Origin: Microbispora catharanthi
GTDB lineage: Bacteria > Actinomycetota > Actinomycetes > Streptosporangiales > Streptosporangiaceae
Direction of reading: 5' to 3'
DNA: 64,000 nt
NCBI RefSeq assembly: GCF_006334915.2
Contig: NZ_VDMA02000004.1
Location: 248,001 to 312,000 of the forward strand
Part shown: positions 46,504 through 55,163 of the stretch, in pieces
Layout of the letters: each line of letters opens with the position of its first letter
Numbering within the stretch: position 1 is the stretch's first letter
The notes under the pieces: generated by a model
Databases searched by the model: none
Told to the model about the DNA's origin: nothing
What the model saw: the letters and a program-made list of their open reading frames with translations, nothing else
Position numbers and translations under genes: made by a program

Positions 46504-47046
46504 ATGCCGGTGATTCTGGCTGACCCTGACCAGCACACACTGCGTGCGGCTGTGACTGACACGTACCGCGCCGAGGCGGAGTTCGACGACGCGCGGGCCT
46601 GGCTGGAAGAGCTGCTGGGCAGCCGCAGCGCTATCGAGCCGATCGCGGCTGAGGTCTGGGTGTTCGACGAGGCCCTTGAACGTGTTCTGCTCGTCAAGCA
46701 CCGCTGGAGAGGCTGGGTGGCGCCCGGCGGAAAGGTCGAGCAGGGAGAAGCCCCACGGGACGCCGCACGCCGTGAGCTGCATGAGGAAACCGGCATCGTC
46801 GGCGACCTGTCGGACGTCCCCACGGCGGTTTTCGTGCGGTCCTATCGTTCTGATTGGGCGCCCACGCTCGGCCTTGCGTATGCCGCAGTGCTCAACGGGT
46901 CGCTCCCGCTAAGCAGTGAGAGTCACCAGCCGGCCGCCTGGGTCCCGTTGCACCACGACTGGGAGGGCGCCTTTCCCGAGGACAGACCACGGATCCGCGA
47001 GTACGCCAGGCATCTGGCCCGTACCCGAGAAGGTACGGGCCGCTGA
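46504..47046 (+). CDS. Nudix hydrolase
   Basis: A 180-residue Nudix pyrophosphohydrolase. The Nudix box is complete: GGKVEQGEAPRDAARRELHE followed by ETGI. Around it are the usual beta strands (AAEVWVFDEALERVLLVKHR before and TAVFVRSYRSDWAPTLGLAYAAVL after). The ~50-residue N-terminal extension is helical (YRAEAEFDDARAWLEELLG). Substrate cannot be told; the family ranges from nucleotides to nucleotide sugars. No strong ribosome binding site precedes ATG 46504, so GTG 46510 is an alternative. It is convergent with the accessory gene of the lanthipeptide cluster. Confidence 0.87.
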   Translation: MPVILADPDQHTLRAAVTDTYRAEAEFDDARAWLEELLGSRSAIEPIAAEVWVFDEALERVLLVKHRWRGWVAPGGKVEQGEAPRDAARRELHEETGIVGDLSDVPTAVFVRSYRSDWAPTLGLAYAAVLNGSLPLSSESHQPAAWVPLHHDWEGAFPEDRPRIREYARHLARTREGTGR

Positions 47047-47114
47047 CCAGAGCGGCTCTGGCTGGAGGCCGCTCACGTCACGCCTTTGCAGTTACTACGA
47101 AGACCGTGAGCGAG

Positions 47115-48212
47115 TCACAGAAGCCCGCGGAGTGTCACTTCGGCCGTGTCCACGGCTGTGGTGAGAGCGTGCATGTGGGCAGGTGAGAGCTTCCCGGCAC
47201 CGAGCCCTGACGCGGTCAGTACGTCGTGGAGTTTCTGTCTTTGCTCACTGGCCAGGCGGGAGCAGACCGGGTGGTGGTTCAGGACGTCGCGGGCGGCGTA
47301 GGCGTCGAGGATGGCCACGTCCACGACGGCGTCCCGCAGAAGGGCGGGGCAGGGGCTGGTCCGGTCGTGGGCCAGGTCGAGTGCGGTCAGTCCGACTCGG
47401 GCCTGGAACGCCGCGGTCGCGGGGTCGGGCGGGGCGATCAGAGCGAGTGCCTCCTGCAGGGCATGCTCCAACTCCGGCTGCGGCGCTGGTGACGTCGCTG
47501 GGCGGCAGCAGATGCGCAGGAGGGCCGCGATGGCGTTCTCCCATGGTTCCGCGGGGACGGTGGATTCGATCGTGGCGCGAGCCTGCTCGTCGAGGCCGCG
47601 TTCCATCAGTGACATGATCATGATTTGACGGCCGTCGAGGAGGCGATTGCCGACGCCGCGATGCGCGGCCATGGCTTCGGCGGCCTCGGTCCAGCGGCCG
47701 ATCCGCGCCAAGGCCCTGGCGCCGTCGATGAGCGCCGTGACCCACAGCTCCTCGCAGACCTTTCGGTGGTCCGCCTCTGTGTCGATCAGCACCGACAGAT
47801 CCACGTTGTGGTTGCGGATCTCGGCTGTGCCGCGCTGCTGAGCAGCGCGGTACAGCCGCGTGAGCAGGTCGTAGGCGCCTTCGCCGTCACCTTCGCGGAT
47901 CAGCAGCCGGGCGATGTTCACCAGAGGCATGAGTGCCATCACGGCGATGTCCCCGGTGAGGTTGCCCGCTTCGGCGAAGACCTGGTGCTGCCTCCAGCAC
48001 AGCTGCGCGGCCAGGTCCGGCATCCCGACGTCGGAGGCGATCAGCGCGGCGTAGTTGAGGACCCCGCTGGCGCGGGCCACCATATCGCGGTGGCTCGCAT
48101 TGGCGGGCTCGACGGTCAGCTCGGTGAGGTGGCTGAGGCGTTCGGCCAGGGGTAACCCGGCCGCCTTGGGCCGGCGGACAAGCGGGATCCGGCTGGCTAT
48201 CGCGGGGATCAT
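47115..48212 (-). CDS. Helical accessory protein of the FxLD lanthipeptide cluster
   Basis: A 365-residue protein made almost wholly of helices in TPR-like pairs (MPDLAAQLCWRQHQVFAEAG, AYDLLTRLYRAAQQRG, LARIGRWTEAAEAMAAHRGV). I do not know its function. It starts at ATG 48212, 4 bp after the methyltransferase stop, so it is the last gene of the lanthipeptide operon. Proteins of this size and composition often occur next to FxLD-system methyltransferases in actinomycetes. It could be an adaptor or regulator in maturation. Confidence 0.7.
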   Translation of the reverse strand: MIPAIASRIPLVRRPKAAGLPLAERLSHLTELTVEPANASHRDMVARASGVLNYAALIASDVGMPDLAAQLCWRQHQVFAEAGNLTGDIAVMALMPLVNIARLLIREGDGEGAYDLLTRLYRAAQQRGTAEIRNHNVDLSVLIDTEADHRKVCEELWVTALIDGARALARIGRWTEAAEAMAAHRGVGNRLLDGRQIMIMSLMERGLDEQARATIESTVPAEPWENAIAALLRICCRPATSPAPQPELEHALQEALALIAPPDPATAAFQARVGLTALDLAHDRTSPCPALLRDAVVDVAILDAYAARDVLNHHPVCSRLASEQRQKLHDVLTASGLGAGKLSPAHMHALTTAVDTAEVTLRGLL

Positions 48213-48216
48213 CGGC

Positions 48217-50268
48217 TCAGCTCCTGCGCGGCCAGTTGACGACGAGACGGCTGTAGGTCTTGTCGATGACGAAGCGCCCTTCGGCGGTCGTCAGCTGGTC
48301 GCGGGCTTCACCTACGGCCATGCGGAAGCCGGGTTCCGGGGCGTTGTTGCCCCAGCCGCGGTCCCATTCGCCGATCTCGGTGGCGACCTGGTCGGCGAGC
48401 TCAGCGGCGCGCTGGCCGTGGCCGATGACGCCGATCTCCCAGAACCTGCCCTGCTCGTCCTCGCCTTCGCGCACGGTCAGGTAGGCCAAGGTGCCGCCGT
48501 CGAGCGCGGCCATGGAGCCCCAGCCGAAGTGCGGGGTGAAGCCGGGGCGGGACCCGGGCATGCGCGACAGGCCGTTGGGCAGCACGCACGCCAGGTACAG
48601 ATACAGCCACTGCCAGGGGTCCCCCTGGCGGAACTTCACACCGGAGTAGACCTTGGCCTGCGGCTGGTCCAGGACGGTGCGCATCGCCTCGCGGTCCACG
48701 TCCTGCTCGCTGAAGGTCTCCAGACGTACGTTCCCGTCACCGGCCATATGCACGAGGGTGTAGATGTCGTCGCAGACGCCTTTGCGCAGGGGTACGAACG
48801 TCGCCATCTCGCATGAGACGGCCTTCCAGGTCCGACCATCGCGTTCGAAGGCGAAGGATCGCGAGATGCTGCCGCGAATCCGCATCGGAATGACCAGGCG
48901 TCCATCCGGGGCGAGCTGGTCGAGGATCCTCAGGGGGACGTCGCCGGCGCCGACGGTGAACTGGATGCGGTCGAAGGGGGCGTGTTCGGGCAGGCCGGCG
49001 GCGCCGTCGCCCAGCACGACGGCCACGTTCGGGGCCCCGGCCTGCGCGAGGTTCTTCTGGGCGCCGTCCACGAGGTCCTGGTCGACGTCCACGGTCCATA
49101 CGTGACCGCCGGGGGCCACGAGCTGGCCGAGCAGGTGTGCGTTGTAGCCGGTGGCGGCCCCGGCTTCCAGGATCTTGTGTCCAGGCTTGGCGCCCAGCTG
49201 CTCCAACTGGGTGGCGACGATCGAGGGTGCGGAGATGCAGGAGATCATCTCGCCCGTCTCGTCGTGCTTGATGGGCACGGCGTCGTCGACGTACGCGGCC
49301 TGAAGGTCGACGCCAGGGAGGAACAGGTGCCGTTCGGTGTTCCGGAAGGCGGCGATGACGTCAGGAGTGCGCAGGTGGCCGCTGTCGATGAGGCGGGTCA
49401 CGAGCGCTTCGCGCAGCTCGGCGGGGTCGGTTACAGGCGTCACGGTGGTCTCCATTCGGGTGAGGTTAGAGTCCGGTGAGGTGGACGTGCGGGAAGACAC
49501 GTCAGCTGCCTCCTCGTCGGCGAAGGCGACGTGTCGCCCCAGCCATGCGGTTGCGGCCTGCTCGTCGGCGGACACTCCGGCGCGGTTGAAGGCGAAGATC
49601 GCGTGATGGGCGAGTATCGCGCGCAGACCCCGCGTCAGCCGCCCATCCGCGGCCAGCCGCCTCAGCCGGTGTCCGGCCTCCTCGAACGCGGCGACGCGTT
49701 CGGCCCAGCCGGGCTCGGCGTCCGGTCGCCGGGCGGCGTCGGCGTTCATCAGGCGCCGCATGGCTGCGACTGCCCGGTCATGCGAGGCGCCGGCGGGCGG
49801 GCTGACGGATGAGCGTAGAGAGCCGAGCTTCGCCCAGACGTCGCCGATCTCGAACGGGTCCAGGCCGGCCGCCCGGCTCATGGCCGAGATCAGCAGGACG
49901 CAGCGTTCCCGGGCACCCGCACTGCCCGTCTCGGCCAGGGCTGCGCGGCTGTCCGCGCAGAACACCTCATGGGCGACATCCATGCCTTCGGGGCCGCCGA
50001 ACGCTTCGGTCTCCGGCTCGTAGACACCGCCGACCCAGCCGCCGGCCAGTTGGTCGGCGACGAGCCGGTCCAGCAGGTCCGCAGCCGGGCGCTGGGTGCG
50101 CAGCCGCAGCCCTCCGTCCTTGCGCAGGAAGTGGAACCGCTGGTCGTGCAGCGCGGACGCCAGCGCCTGGGCAGCCTCCAGGCTCACGGAACCGCCTGGG
50201 AACGACACGCTGGCATGCCACCAGCCCTGCTCAGGCGTGATCGGCAGGTCCTCATCGTCCACGTCCAT
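48217..50268 (-). CDS. Methyltransferase, FxLD system (thiopeptide-type domain fused to PCMT)
   Basis: A 683-residue fusion enzyme. Residues ~10-270 are a thiopeptide-type bacteriocin biosynthesis domain (SpaB_C-like: WWHASVSFPGG, LHDQRFHFLRKDGGLRLRTQ). That domain usually performs the glutamate elimination step with a LanB dehydratase. Residues ~285-480 are a protein-L-isoaspartate O-methyltransferase (AdoMet motif ILEAGAATGYNAHLLG at ~366-381). The last ~200 residues are a C-terminal domain found in RiPP-linked PCMT enzymes (LAYLTVREGEDEQGRFWEIG). It probably installs a methyl ester, leading to aspartimide or isoaspartate in the peptide. AAGGAG lies upstream of ATG 50268. It is the fourth gene of the lanthipeptide operon. 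Confidence 0.88.
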   Translation of the reverse strand: MDVDDEDLPITPEQGWWHASVSFPGGSVSLEAAQALASALHDQRFHFLRKDGGLRLRTQRPAADLLDRLVADQLAGGWVGGVYEPETEAFGGPEGMDVAHEVFCADSRAALAETGSAGARERCVLLISAMSRAAGLDPFEIGDVWAKLGSLRSSVSPPAGASHDRAVAAMRRLMNADAARRPDAEPGWAERVAAFEEAGHRLRRLAADGRLTRGLRAILAHHAIFAFNRAGVSADEQAATAWLGRHVAFADEEAADVSSRTSTSPDSNLTRMETTVTPVTDPAELREALVTRLIDSGHLRTPDVIAAFRNTERHLFLPGVDLQAAYVDDAVPIKHDETGEMISCISAPSIVATQLEQLGAKPGHKILEAGAATGYNAHLLGQLVAPGGHVWTVDVDQDLVDGAQKNLAQAGAPNVAVVLGDGAAGLPEHAPFDRIQFTVGAGDVPLRILDQLAPDGRLVIPMRIRGSISRSFAFERDGRTWKAVSCEMATFVPLRKGVCDDIYTLVHMAGDGNVRLETFSEQDVDREAMRTVLDQPQAKVYSGVKFRQGDPWQWLYLYLACVLPNGLSRMPGSRPGFTPHFGWGSMAALDGGTLAYLTVREGEDEQGRFWEIGVIGHGQRAAELADQVATEIGEWDRGWGNNAPEPGFRMAVGEARDQLTTAEGRFVIDKTYSRLVVNWPRRS

Positions 50269-50319
50269 GGTCGTGGGCGCTCCTTCTCAGTGGGGGCTGG
50301 GGTCGAATGACGGGCGGGG

Positions 50320-51393
50320 TCAGGTGATCAGCAGGGCCCTGGCCCAGCCGGTGGTGTTCGTGCCGTCCAGGGCCAGTTGCGCGCCGGCACGGCCTTCCAT
50401 GAATCCGGGCCTTGACAGCCGGTCGAGGTCAGCGGCCAGGCGATTTGTCAGGTCCTCGATCAGCGGCGTGTACCGGTCCGGGTCGGGGCTGTCGTCGGCG
50501 ACGACACGGGCAACGGTCAGCAGGCCGGCCCAGCCGTGGCACAGCGAAGCATCGGTGACCCGGTCAAGGCGGGCCGGGTCGGCGAGGACGCGCACGACGG
50601 TGTCCTCTGCCGCGAGCTGGCGGGCCGGGTCGTTCAGGGCGATGGCAGCCAGCTGCCGGGTGCGGGCGATGCCGAGTTCTCCGTAGCACCACGACGGGCG
50701 CGCGACCTGCAGCGTGGGCGGCTCGGGATCGGACAGCTGGTCGCGGGTGATCCAGTAGCAGCAGCCGTACCTGTCCAGCCAGCGCGCGACCACCTCGATG
50801 GCATCGTGCTGTCCCGGCACCTGGACGTCATGCCGGGCGGCGAGGGACAGCACCGCCAGGGGGCCGGCGATGCCGTGTGCGACACCGTTGTTGCCGTGTC
50901 CGCCGGGCATCTCCTCATCGGCGGGCCCGGCATCCGACCACCAGCCCGGCAACTTCCGGCCCTGGATGCGGACCGGCCGGCACAGTGAAACCAGGTAGTC
51001 CAGCACCTCTTCCAGCAGTGGCGAGGCGCTGTCGCGGGTCAGCAGCAGCGCGCCCAGCCCGGTCAAGCCCCGGATGAGGTCGAACTCCGCGAGATGCGGC
51101 AGCGCCCCGCGGGCCTGCCGCCGCCGTGCTGCGGCCAGTTGGGCGGCCACGACGCGGTCGACGGCGTCCCGGACGTCGCGGTCGGCGCACCCGGCACGGC
51201 TGAGCACGAACTCCAGTGCCAGGGCGCCGTGGAACAACGACGCGTTGCCTCCGGCACTGACACCGCCCGCAACCGCCTGCGCCAAGGTCTTTCGAGCGGA
51301 TGCGAGGTCACCGCGCTCGATGTGCAGCAGCGCCACCCCGAGCGCGCCCTCGGACAAATCCTGCGTGCGGGGAAGAGTCGCCGTCGCGGTCAT
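50320..51393 (-). CDS. Lanthionine synthetase C family protein (cyclase)
   Basis: A 357-residue LanC-type cyclase that joins Cys thiols to dehydrated Ser/Thr to make (methyl)lanthionine rings. The zinc ligands are all present: C236 in SWCYGELG and C285-H286 in LCHGWAG. Other conserved Gly/His motifs are GHGNNGVAHGIAGP (~165-178) and DLIRGLTGLGALLL (~105-118). Length is close to the family norm. Its ATG overlaps the LanB stop in an ATGA, so LanB and LanC are coupled. Confidence 0.9.
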   Translation of the reverse strand: MTATATLPRTQDLSEGALGVALLHIERGDLASARKTLAQAVAGGVSAGGNASLFHGALALEFVLSRAGCADRDVRDAVDRVVAAQLAAARRRQARGALPHLAEFDLIRGLTGLGALLLTRDSASPLLEEVLDYLVSLCRPVRIQGRKLPGWWSDAGPADEEMPGGHGNNGVAHGIAGPLAVLSLAARHDVQVPGQHDAIEVVARWLDRYGCCYWITRDQLSDPEPPTLQVARPSWCYGELGIARTRQLAAIALNDPARQLAAEDTVVRVLADPARLDRVTDASLCHGWAGLLTVARVVADDSPDPDRYTPLIEDLTNRLAADLDRLSRPGFMEGRAGAQLALDGTNTTGWARALLIT

Positions 51394-53424
51394 GAGCGTG
51401 CCCTGAGTGGGACAACGAGGCTGTGGGCCCGTCCGCTGATCCAGCCGTCGGCATCCGGTGGCGGCGCCTCGTACAGGACCGCGACACCGGTCGGACTGGA
51501 GGCAAGGTGGGTGCGCAGCAGGTCCAAGTGCATGTCCTGGCGGAGATCAAGCCGAAGATGCTGGTCGTCCTCGGCCAGGAGCACGCGGTCCGGCACGCCG
51601 AACCGGCCCATCCACTCGTGCAAGCGCACGGCCCACTCATCCAGCATCGCGGTGCGACCGGGCAACTCGTGAGCCTGCAGCTTCCATCGTGCGGGCACCA
51701 AGATCGAACGCCGGTAGTGCAACGCCGGGGTGAATGGGAGGGTCCAGGCCGCGCCCCAGTCGAACCACGTCACCTGGGGAGTGGTGGCCCGGCTGATCTC
51801 GGCCAGGAACCGAGCCAGAGGAGGGGTGTAGTTGTTCCACAGGAAGTTGATCGCGGTCGGCGCGAGCACCTCCACGTGCGTCTCGGTGGCGGCCTCGGCC
51901 AGATAGAGGCGGCCGTCGCGGAGACCGACAGCCAGATCGGACGGGAACAGCACGCCCTTCCCGCGGTGCCGAAACTCCCCGACACTGACCAGCCGGGGCA
52001 GCACCTGCGGGGCACGGGTGAGCAGATCGGCCGGGACGCGGCCAGCGTGGAAGGACAGCTGGACCAGCTCAGCGCCAGGCTCGACCGTGGGCAGACCGGC
52101 GTACGTTGCGCCGGTCTGTGGAAACAGATGCCAGAACCGCCCCGTCATCGAACCGGCCGCCCGAGAGACGGTGAACACGCGAAGACGGAAGTCCCCAGAG
52201 TTGAGAGCCCGTGTCGAGTCCGCCTGCACCTGCACACACAGTTCGAGATGGGGCGGAGTGACCGTACGCTTGCCCGCGGCGGCCTCCAATCGCTCGATCA
52301 CCGCGCCGGACAGGACCACCGCTCGACTGCCTGTGACGGCCGCGGTGCCAGCCAGTTCCAGAAGCAGCCGGTCCCGGCGGGTCATCGGGCGGGGCGGCTC
52401 GGACACCTGGCCGAAACCCTCGGGAAAGCCCAAGCCCCTCTCGGGGTCCGTCACCAGCTCCAGCGGCACCTCGACCCCTTCGCCGTAGCGGTCGGCGAAC
52501 TGCTCGATGTAACGGCGCCATGCCGGAGCCCCCGTCGGATACATGGCGAGCCGGGTCAGGACCGTCGCGGCGGTCTCCGCCTCTGTCACGACCGTCGTCG
52601 GCAGCCGCACCGTTGCGTCAAGCCGCAGATCCGGCGCCGCCATGCGGTTCCGGGAGTCCCGCAGGGCGGCCGGCAGGGCATCGGCCGGGTCGACGACGGT
52701 GGCGGGTGCACGCAGCGACGACCGCAGCAGCCGCACCCGCAGGAGCTCCGCGAGCAGCCCGGTTCGGTGACGTTCGTCCGTACCCGGGAACTCGGCGGCG
52801 AGCTTGTCCGTGAGGGTCGAGTACCGGATCGGCACCCGGGCCGCATCCAGTACCAGCTCGACTGCGGGCGTCAGCGCGAGGGAGAACTCTGAGGCGCCCT
52901 CGGACGGAACGTAGACGCGCCCGCCCCGCTGACGTGCCAGATTGTTGACGCACACGTCGACGTCAGCCATCCGATCGCCATCCGCCTCCCAGTCGCTGAT
53001 CGCCGCGTCCAGAGCCACCGGCTCCGGCCGGGCACCGGCCTGGTGCGACTCCCCGAAACGGACCTCGGCCACGTCGCCGAACTCGACCAGGGCGACGCCC
53101 GCGAACAGGCCGAACGGTGTCGAAGCGGCGCGTGTACCTGATCGCGTATCGGGCGGTAGCCAGTGCGGCCCGGCGTGCCCGGCGTACCTTCACCGAGAGC
53201 CCGCCGAGGATCGCCTGGACCTGGCGGTCCAGATCCGGGCTGGCGCAGGACGCTGTCTGCCGTAAGGCGTCATCGGCCCACACTGCAGCTAGCCACGAAC
53301 GCCAGCACTCGAGGGGCGCCGTGGGGCCCGGCCAGGGCGGCAGGTCCGGCCCGGTGAGGTGCACCGCGGCGCGCAGCATCCCCTCACCGGCAACCCGGTA
53401 CAGGCTGTGTCGTAAGCGCGTCAT
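51390..53424 (-). pseudogene. Lantibiotic dehydratase (LanB) with a frameshift near the N-terminus
   Basis: A LanB-type dehydratase of about 678 residues in two frames. From ATG 53424 (GGAG upstream) the N-terminus reads MTRLRHSLYRVAGEGMLRAA through ARYAIRYTRRFDT. The expected next residues PFGLFAGVALVEFGDVAEVR continue in another frame from about 53,113 down to 51390. Two bases seem to be missing in ACCG, where ACCCCG would restore the frame. The rest (FPEGFGQVSEPPRPMTRRDR, LVSVGEFRHRGKGVLFPSDL) is the normal glutamylation domain, with a C-terminus lacking SpaB_C, which is instead fused to the methyltransferase. If the frameshift is real the cluster is dead; if it is a sequencing error, LanB is intact. 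Confidence 0.8.
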
Positions 53425-53506
53425 CACCCACACTCCGTTCTTGACAGGAAGGGAGCGGGCCGGAGGAGTCATCCGTCCGGCCCGCGCCGTCGGGGCTGGA
53501 CCTGGG

Positions 53507-53689
53507 CTACGAGGTGGTGCAGGCGCTCGGGCAGGAGCTCCCGCAGTTGTCGCCGGTGCTGCACAACAGCACCGTCTCGGTCGCCGGCGTGTTCTCGATG
53601 AAGGTGATGTCGAGCTGGAACGGGTCGTCGGCGTCGTCGCCGACGTGCTGGCGCGGTTCGGCGCTCCGCGCGATGGTCTGCGTGCTCAT
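53507..53689 (-). CDS. FxLD family lanthipeptide precursor
   Basis: A 60-residue RiPP precursor. The leader contains FQLDITFIE at 24-32, the FxLD motif that marks the class. The C-terminal core from about residue 38 has four Cys (43, 49, 53, 57) and several Ser/Thr (S44, T45, S51, S52, S55, T58, T59, S60) in LLCSTGDNCGSSCPSACTTS, ready for lanthionine formation. D47 and N48 could be targets for the PCMT-type methyltransferase. ATG 53689 follows AGGAGCAAAGG. It is the first biosynthetic gene, ~80 bp upstream of LanB, and lies below a DUF397 gene. The structure of the product and its ring pattern cannot be read from sequence. Confidence 0.88.
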   Translation of the reverse strand: MSTQTIARSAEPRQHVGDDADDPFQLDITFIENTPATETVLLCSTGDNCGSSCPSACTTS

Positions 53690-53870
53690 CCTTTGCTCCT
53701 GATCCTTGGTGGAGGGACCCTCGGTGACCGCCCGATGGCCCGACTCTGGGCAGCCGGACCCCGTGCGATCGCGTCCTCCCCGGTGGACTCCCCGAACCAC
53801 ACCGGTCCGGGGTCGTGCTCGTGGCCGGCGTCCTGGAAGACGACGCCGCCACCACCGCCCCTTGCCGCAG

Positions 53871-54125
53871 CTACAGCGGCAGGGACGGAGCCTGAGCGTT
53901 CGTGGCCAACTGCTCGGGGTCGAATTCACCGGCCTTCACCCCGTTGATGAATGCGTCCCATGCGGCGGGGGTGAACACCAGGACGGGGCCGTCCTGGTTC
54001 TTGCTGTCGCGTACGCCGACTTCGCCGCTCGGCGAGACGGCCACTTCAACGCAGGCGCAGTTGTTGGCGCTCCGGCTGCTCTTCCGCCAGGAAACGCCGG
54101 ACAGCGCGAAGCAGGGTTGCGGCAT
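53871..54125 (-). CDS. DUF397 domain-containing protein
   Basis: An 84-residue DUF397 protein, a small actinomycete family usually paired with XRE regulators and acting with them in a toxin-antitoxin-like or regulatory pair. Conserved features are visible: WRKSSRSANNCACVEVAV near residue 13-30, VRDSKNQDGPVLVFTPAAWDAF, and the FINGVKAGEF end. GGAGA lies upstream of ATG 54125. It is divergent in place from the XRE gene at 55164, with the HATPase gene between them, the usual trio in these genomes. Confidence 0.92.
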   Translation of the reverse strand: MPQPCFALSGVSWRKSSRSANNCACVEVAVSPSGEVGVRDSKNQDGPVLVFTPAAWDAFINGVKAGEFDPEQLATNAQAPSLPL

Positions 54126-54343
54126 GGACTGTCTCCGATCTTCGTGTCTGTGGGGATGGGACAGATTTCGGCCCGGGCGTTCCGCGCCGTGGTGTGCCCG
54201 GGCCGGGCGGAGTGCTCGCCGATGCAGGAGACAGGGGCGTGCCCTGCCAGCCCGGACAGGGGCACTTAACTACACGGCCGAGCGGGTTCAACGGCATCGC
54301 GACCCAGGGCGCCCTTTCCCGAGGTGACCGAGGGCCGGTGGAT

Positions 54344-54898
54344 TCATCCGGGTGTCGCGGAGTCGCACGAACGGCGTCCGAGCGCCGGAACGGCGAACCA
54401 GACACCCTTGCCCACCTGTCCGCTGTGATACAGCCGGGTCGGGCGCACGCCACAGTGGCCTTTTGCGAGGGCGGCGACGATGCTCAGGCCGAAACCGCCT
54501 TCGTCAAGGTGGGCGATATCGGAGTCGTCGGCCACGACCGCGGGCGTCAGGGCCTCGGCGAGCCGTTTGGCGACGATGTCCTCCTGGACGCCGACGTCAG
54601 CGATCTCACAGACGATGGGGAACCCCGCGTACTGGACCAGTCGCAGCTCGCACGGCCCGTCGGTGTGCACGAACGCGTTGGTCGCCAGCTCACTGACCAC
54701 GACGTCCGCCTCATCGAGTGCGGGGCCGTCCACGTGCTCGGCGACATGCGAACGCAGCAGACGCCGAGCCTGCTGTGGGCCGCCTTCGCGACTCAACCGC
54801 CAGGCAGTGACCCGGATCAGGCAGTTCTCAGCGGGGATCTGCACTGGTTGTTCGGGTGTTGGTGGTGGCGTCTGGGTCGGGGCAAGGAGCACATCCAT
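54344..54898 (-). CDS. ATP-binding protein, anti-sigma-type HATPase
   Basis: A 184-residue HATPase_c_2 protein. The N-box reads DEADVVVSELATNAFVHTDG and the glycine-rich region DEGGFGLSIVAALAKGHCGV. About 35 N-terminal residues are disordered and Pro-rich. AGGAG precedes ATG 54898. Together with the XRE and DUF397 genes it forms the common actinomycete regulatory trio. It is thought to act as an anti-sigma-like kinase or a regulator of the XRE partner; no target is known. Confidence 0.88.
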   Translation of the reverse strand: MDVLLAPTQTPPPTPEQPVQIPAENCLIRVTAWRLSREGGPQQARRLLRSHVAEHVDGPALDEADVVVSELATNAFVHTDGPCELRLVQYAGFPIVCEIADVGVQEDIVAKRLAEALTPAVVADDSDIAHLDEGGFGLSIVAALAKGHCGVRPTRLYHSGQVGKGVWFAVPALGRRSCDSATPG

Positions 54899-55163
54899 GC
54901 AAGGTCTCCTGAGCAGGCGTCTTCCGGGAGAACGCCGCCCCGTCGTGGTGACCGTGAGCGACGAGAGGGTCTCTCATGGGATTGCTCCTGCGAGCGTGCC
55001 CTCTGCCGCTGCGAGAGCCAACGCCGTTGTGTCCCAGCCAGGCCGTCGCGGGTTAGGCCAGATTGGCCTACGAGAAAGGTGAGCTGGAGATACGCTCTGC
55101 CCGATCCAACGGCGACGCGGACACCATTAAGACGACGCATACCCTGGCTGGCGGAGGGCCCCA

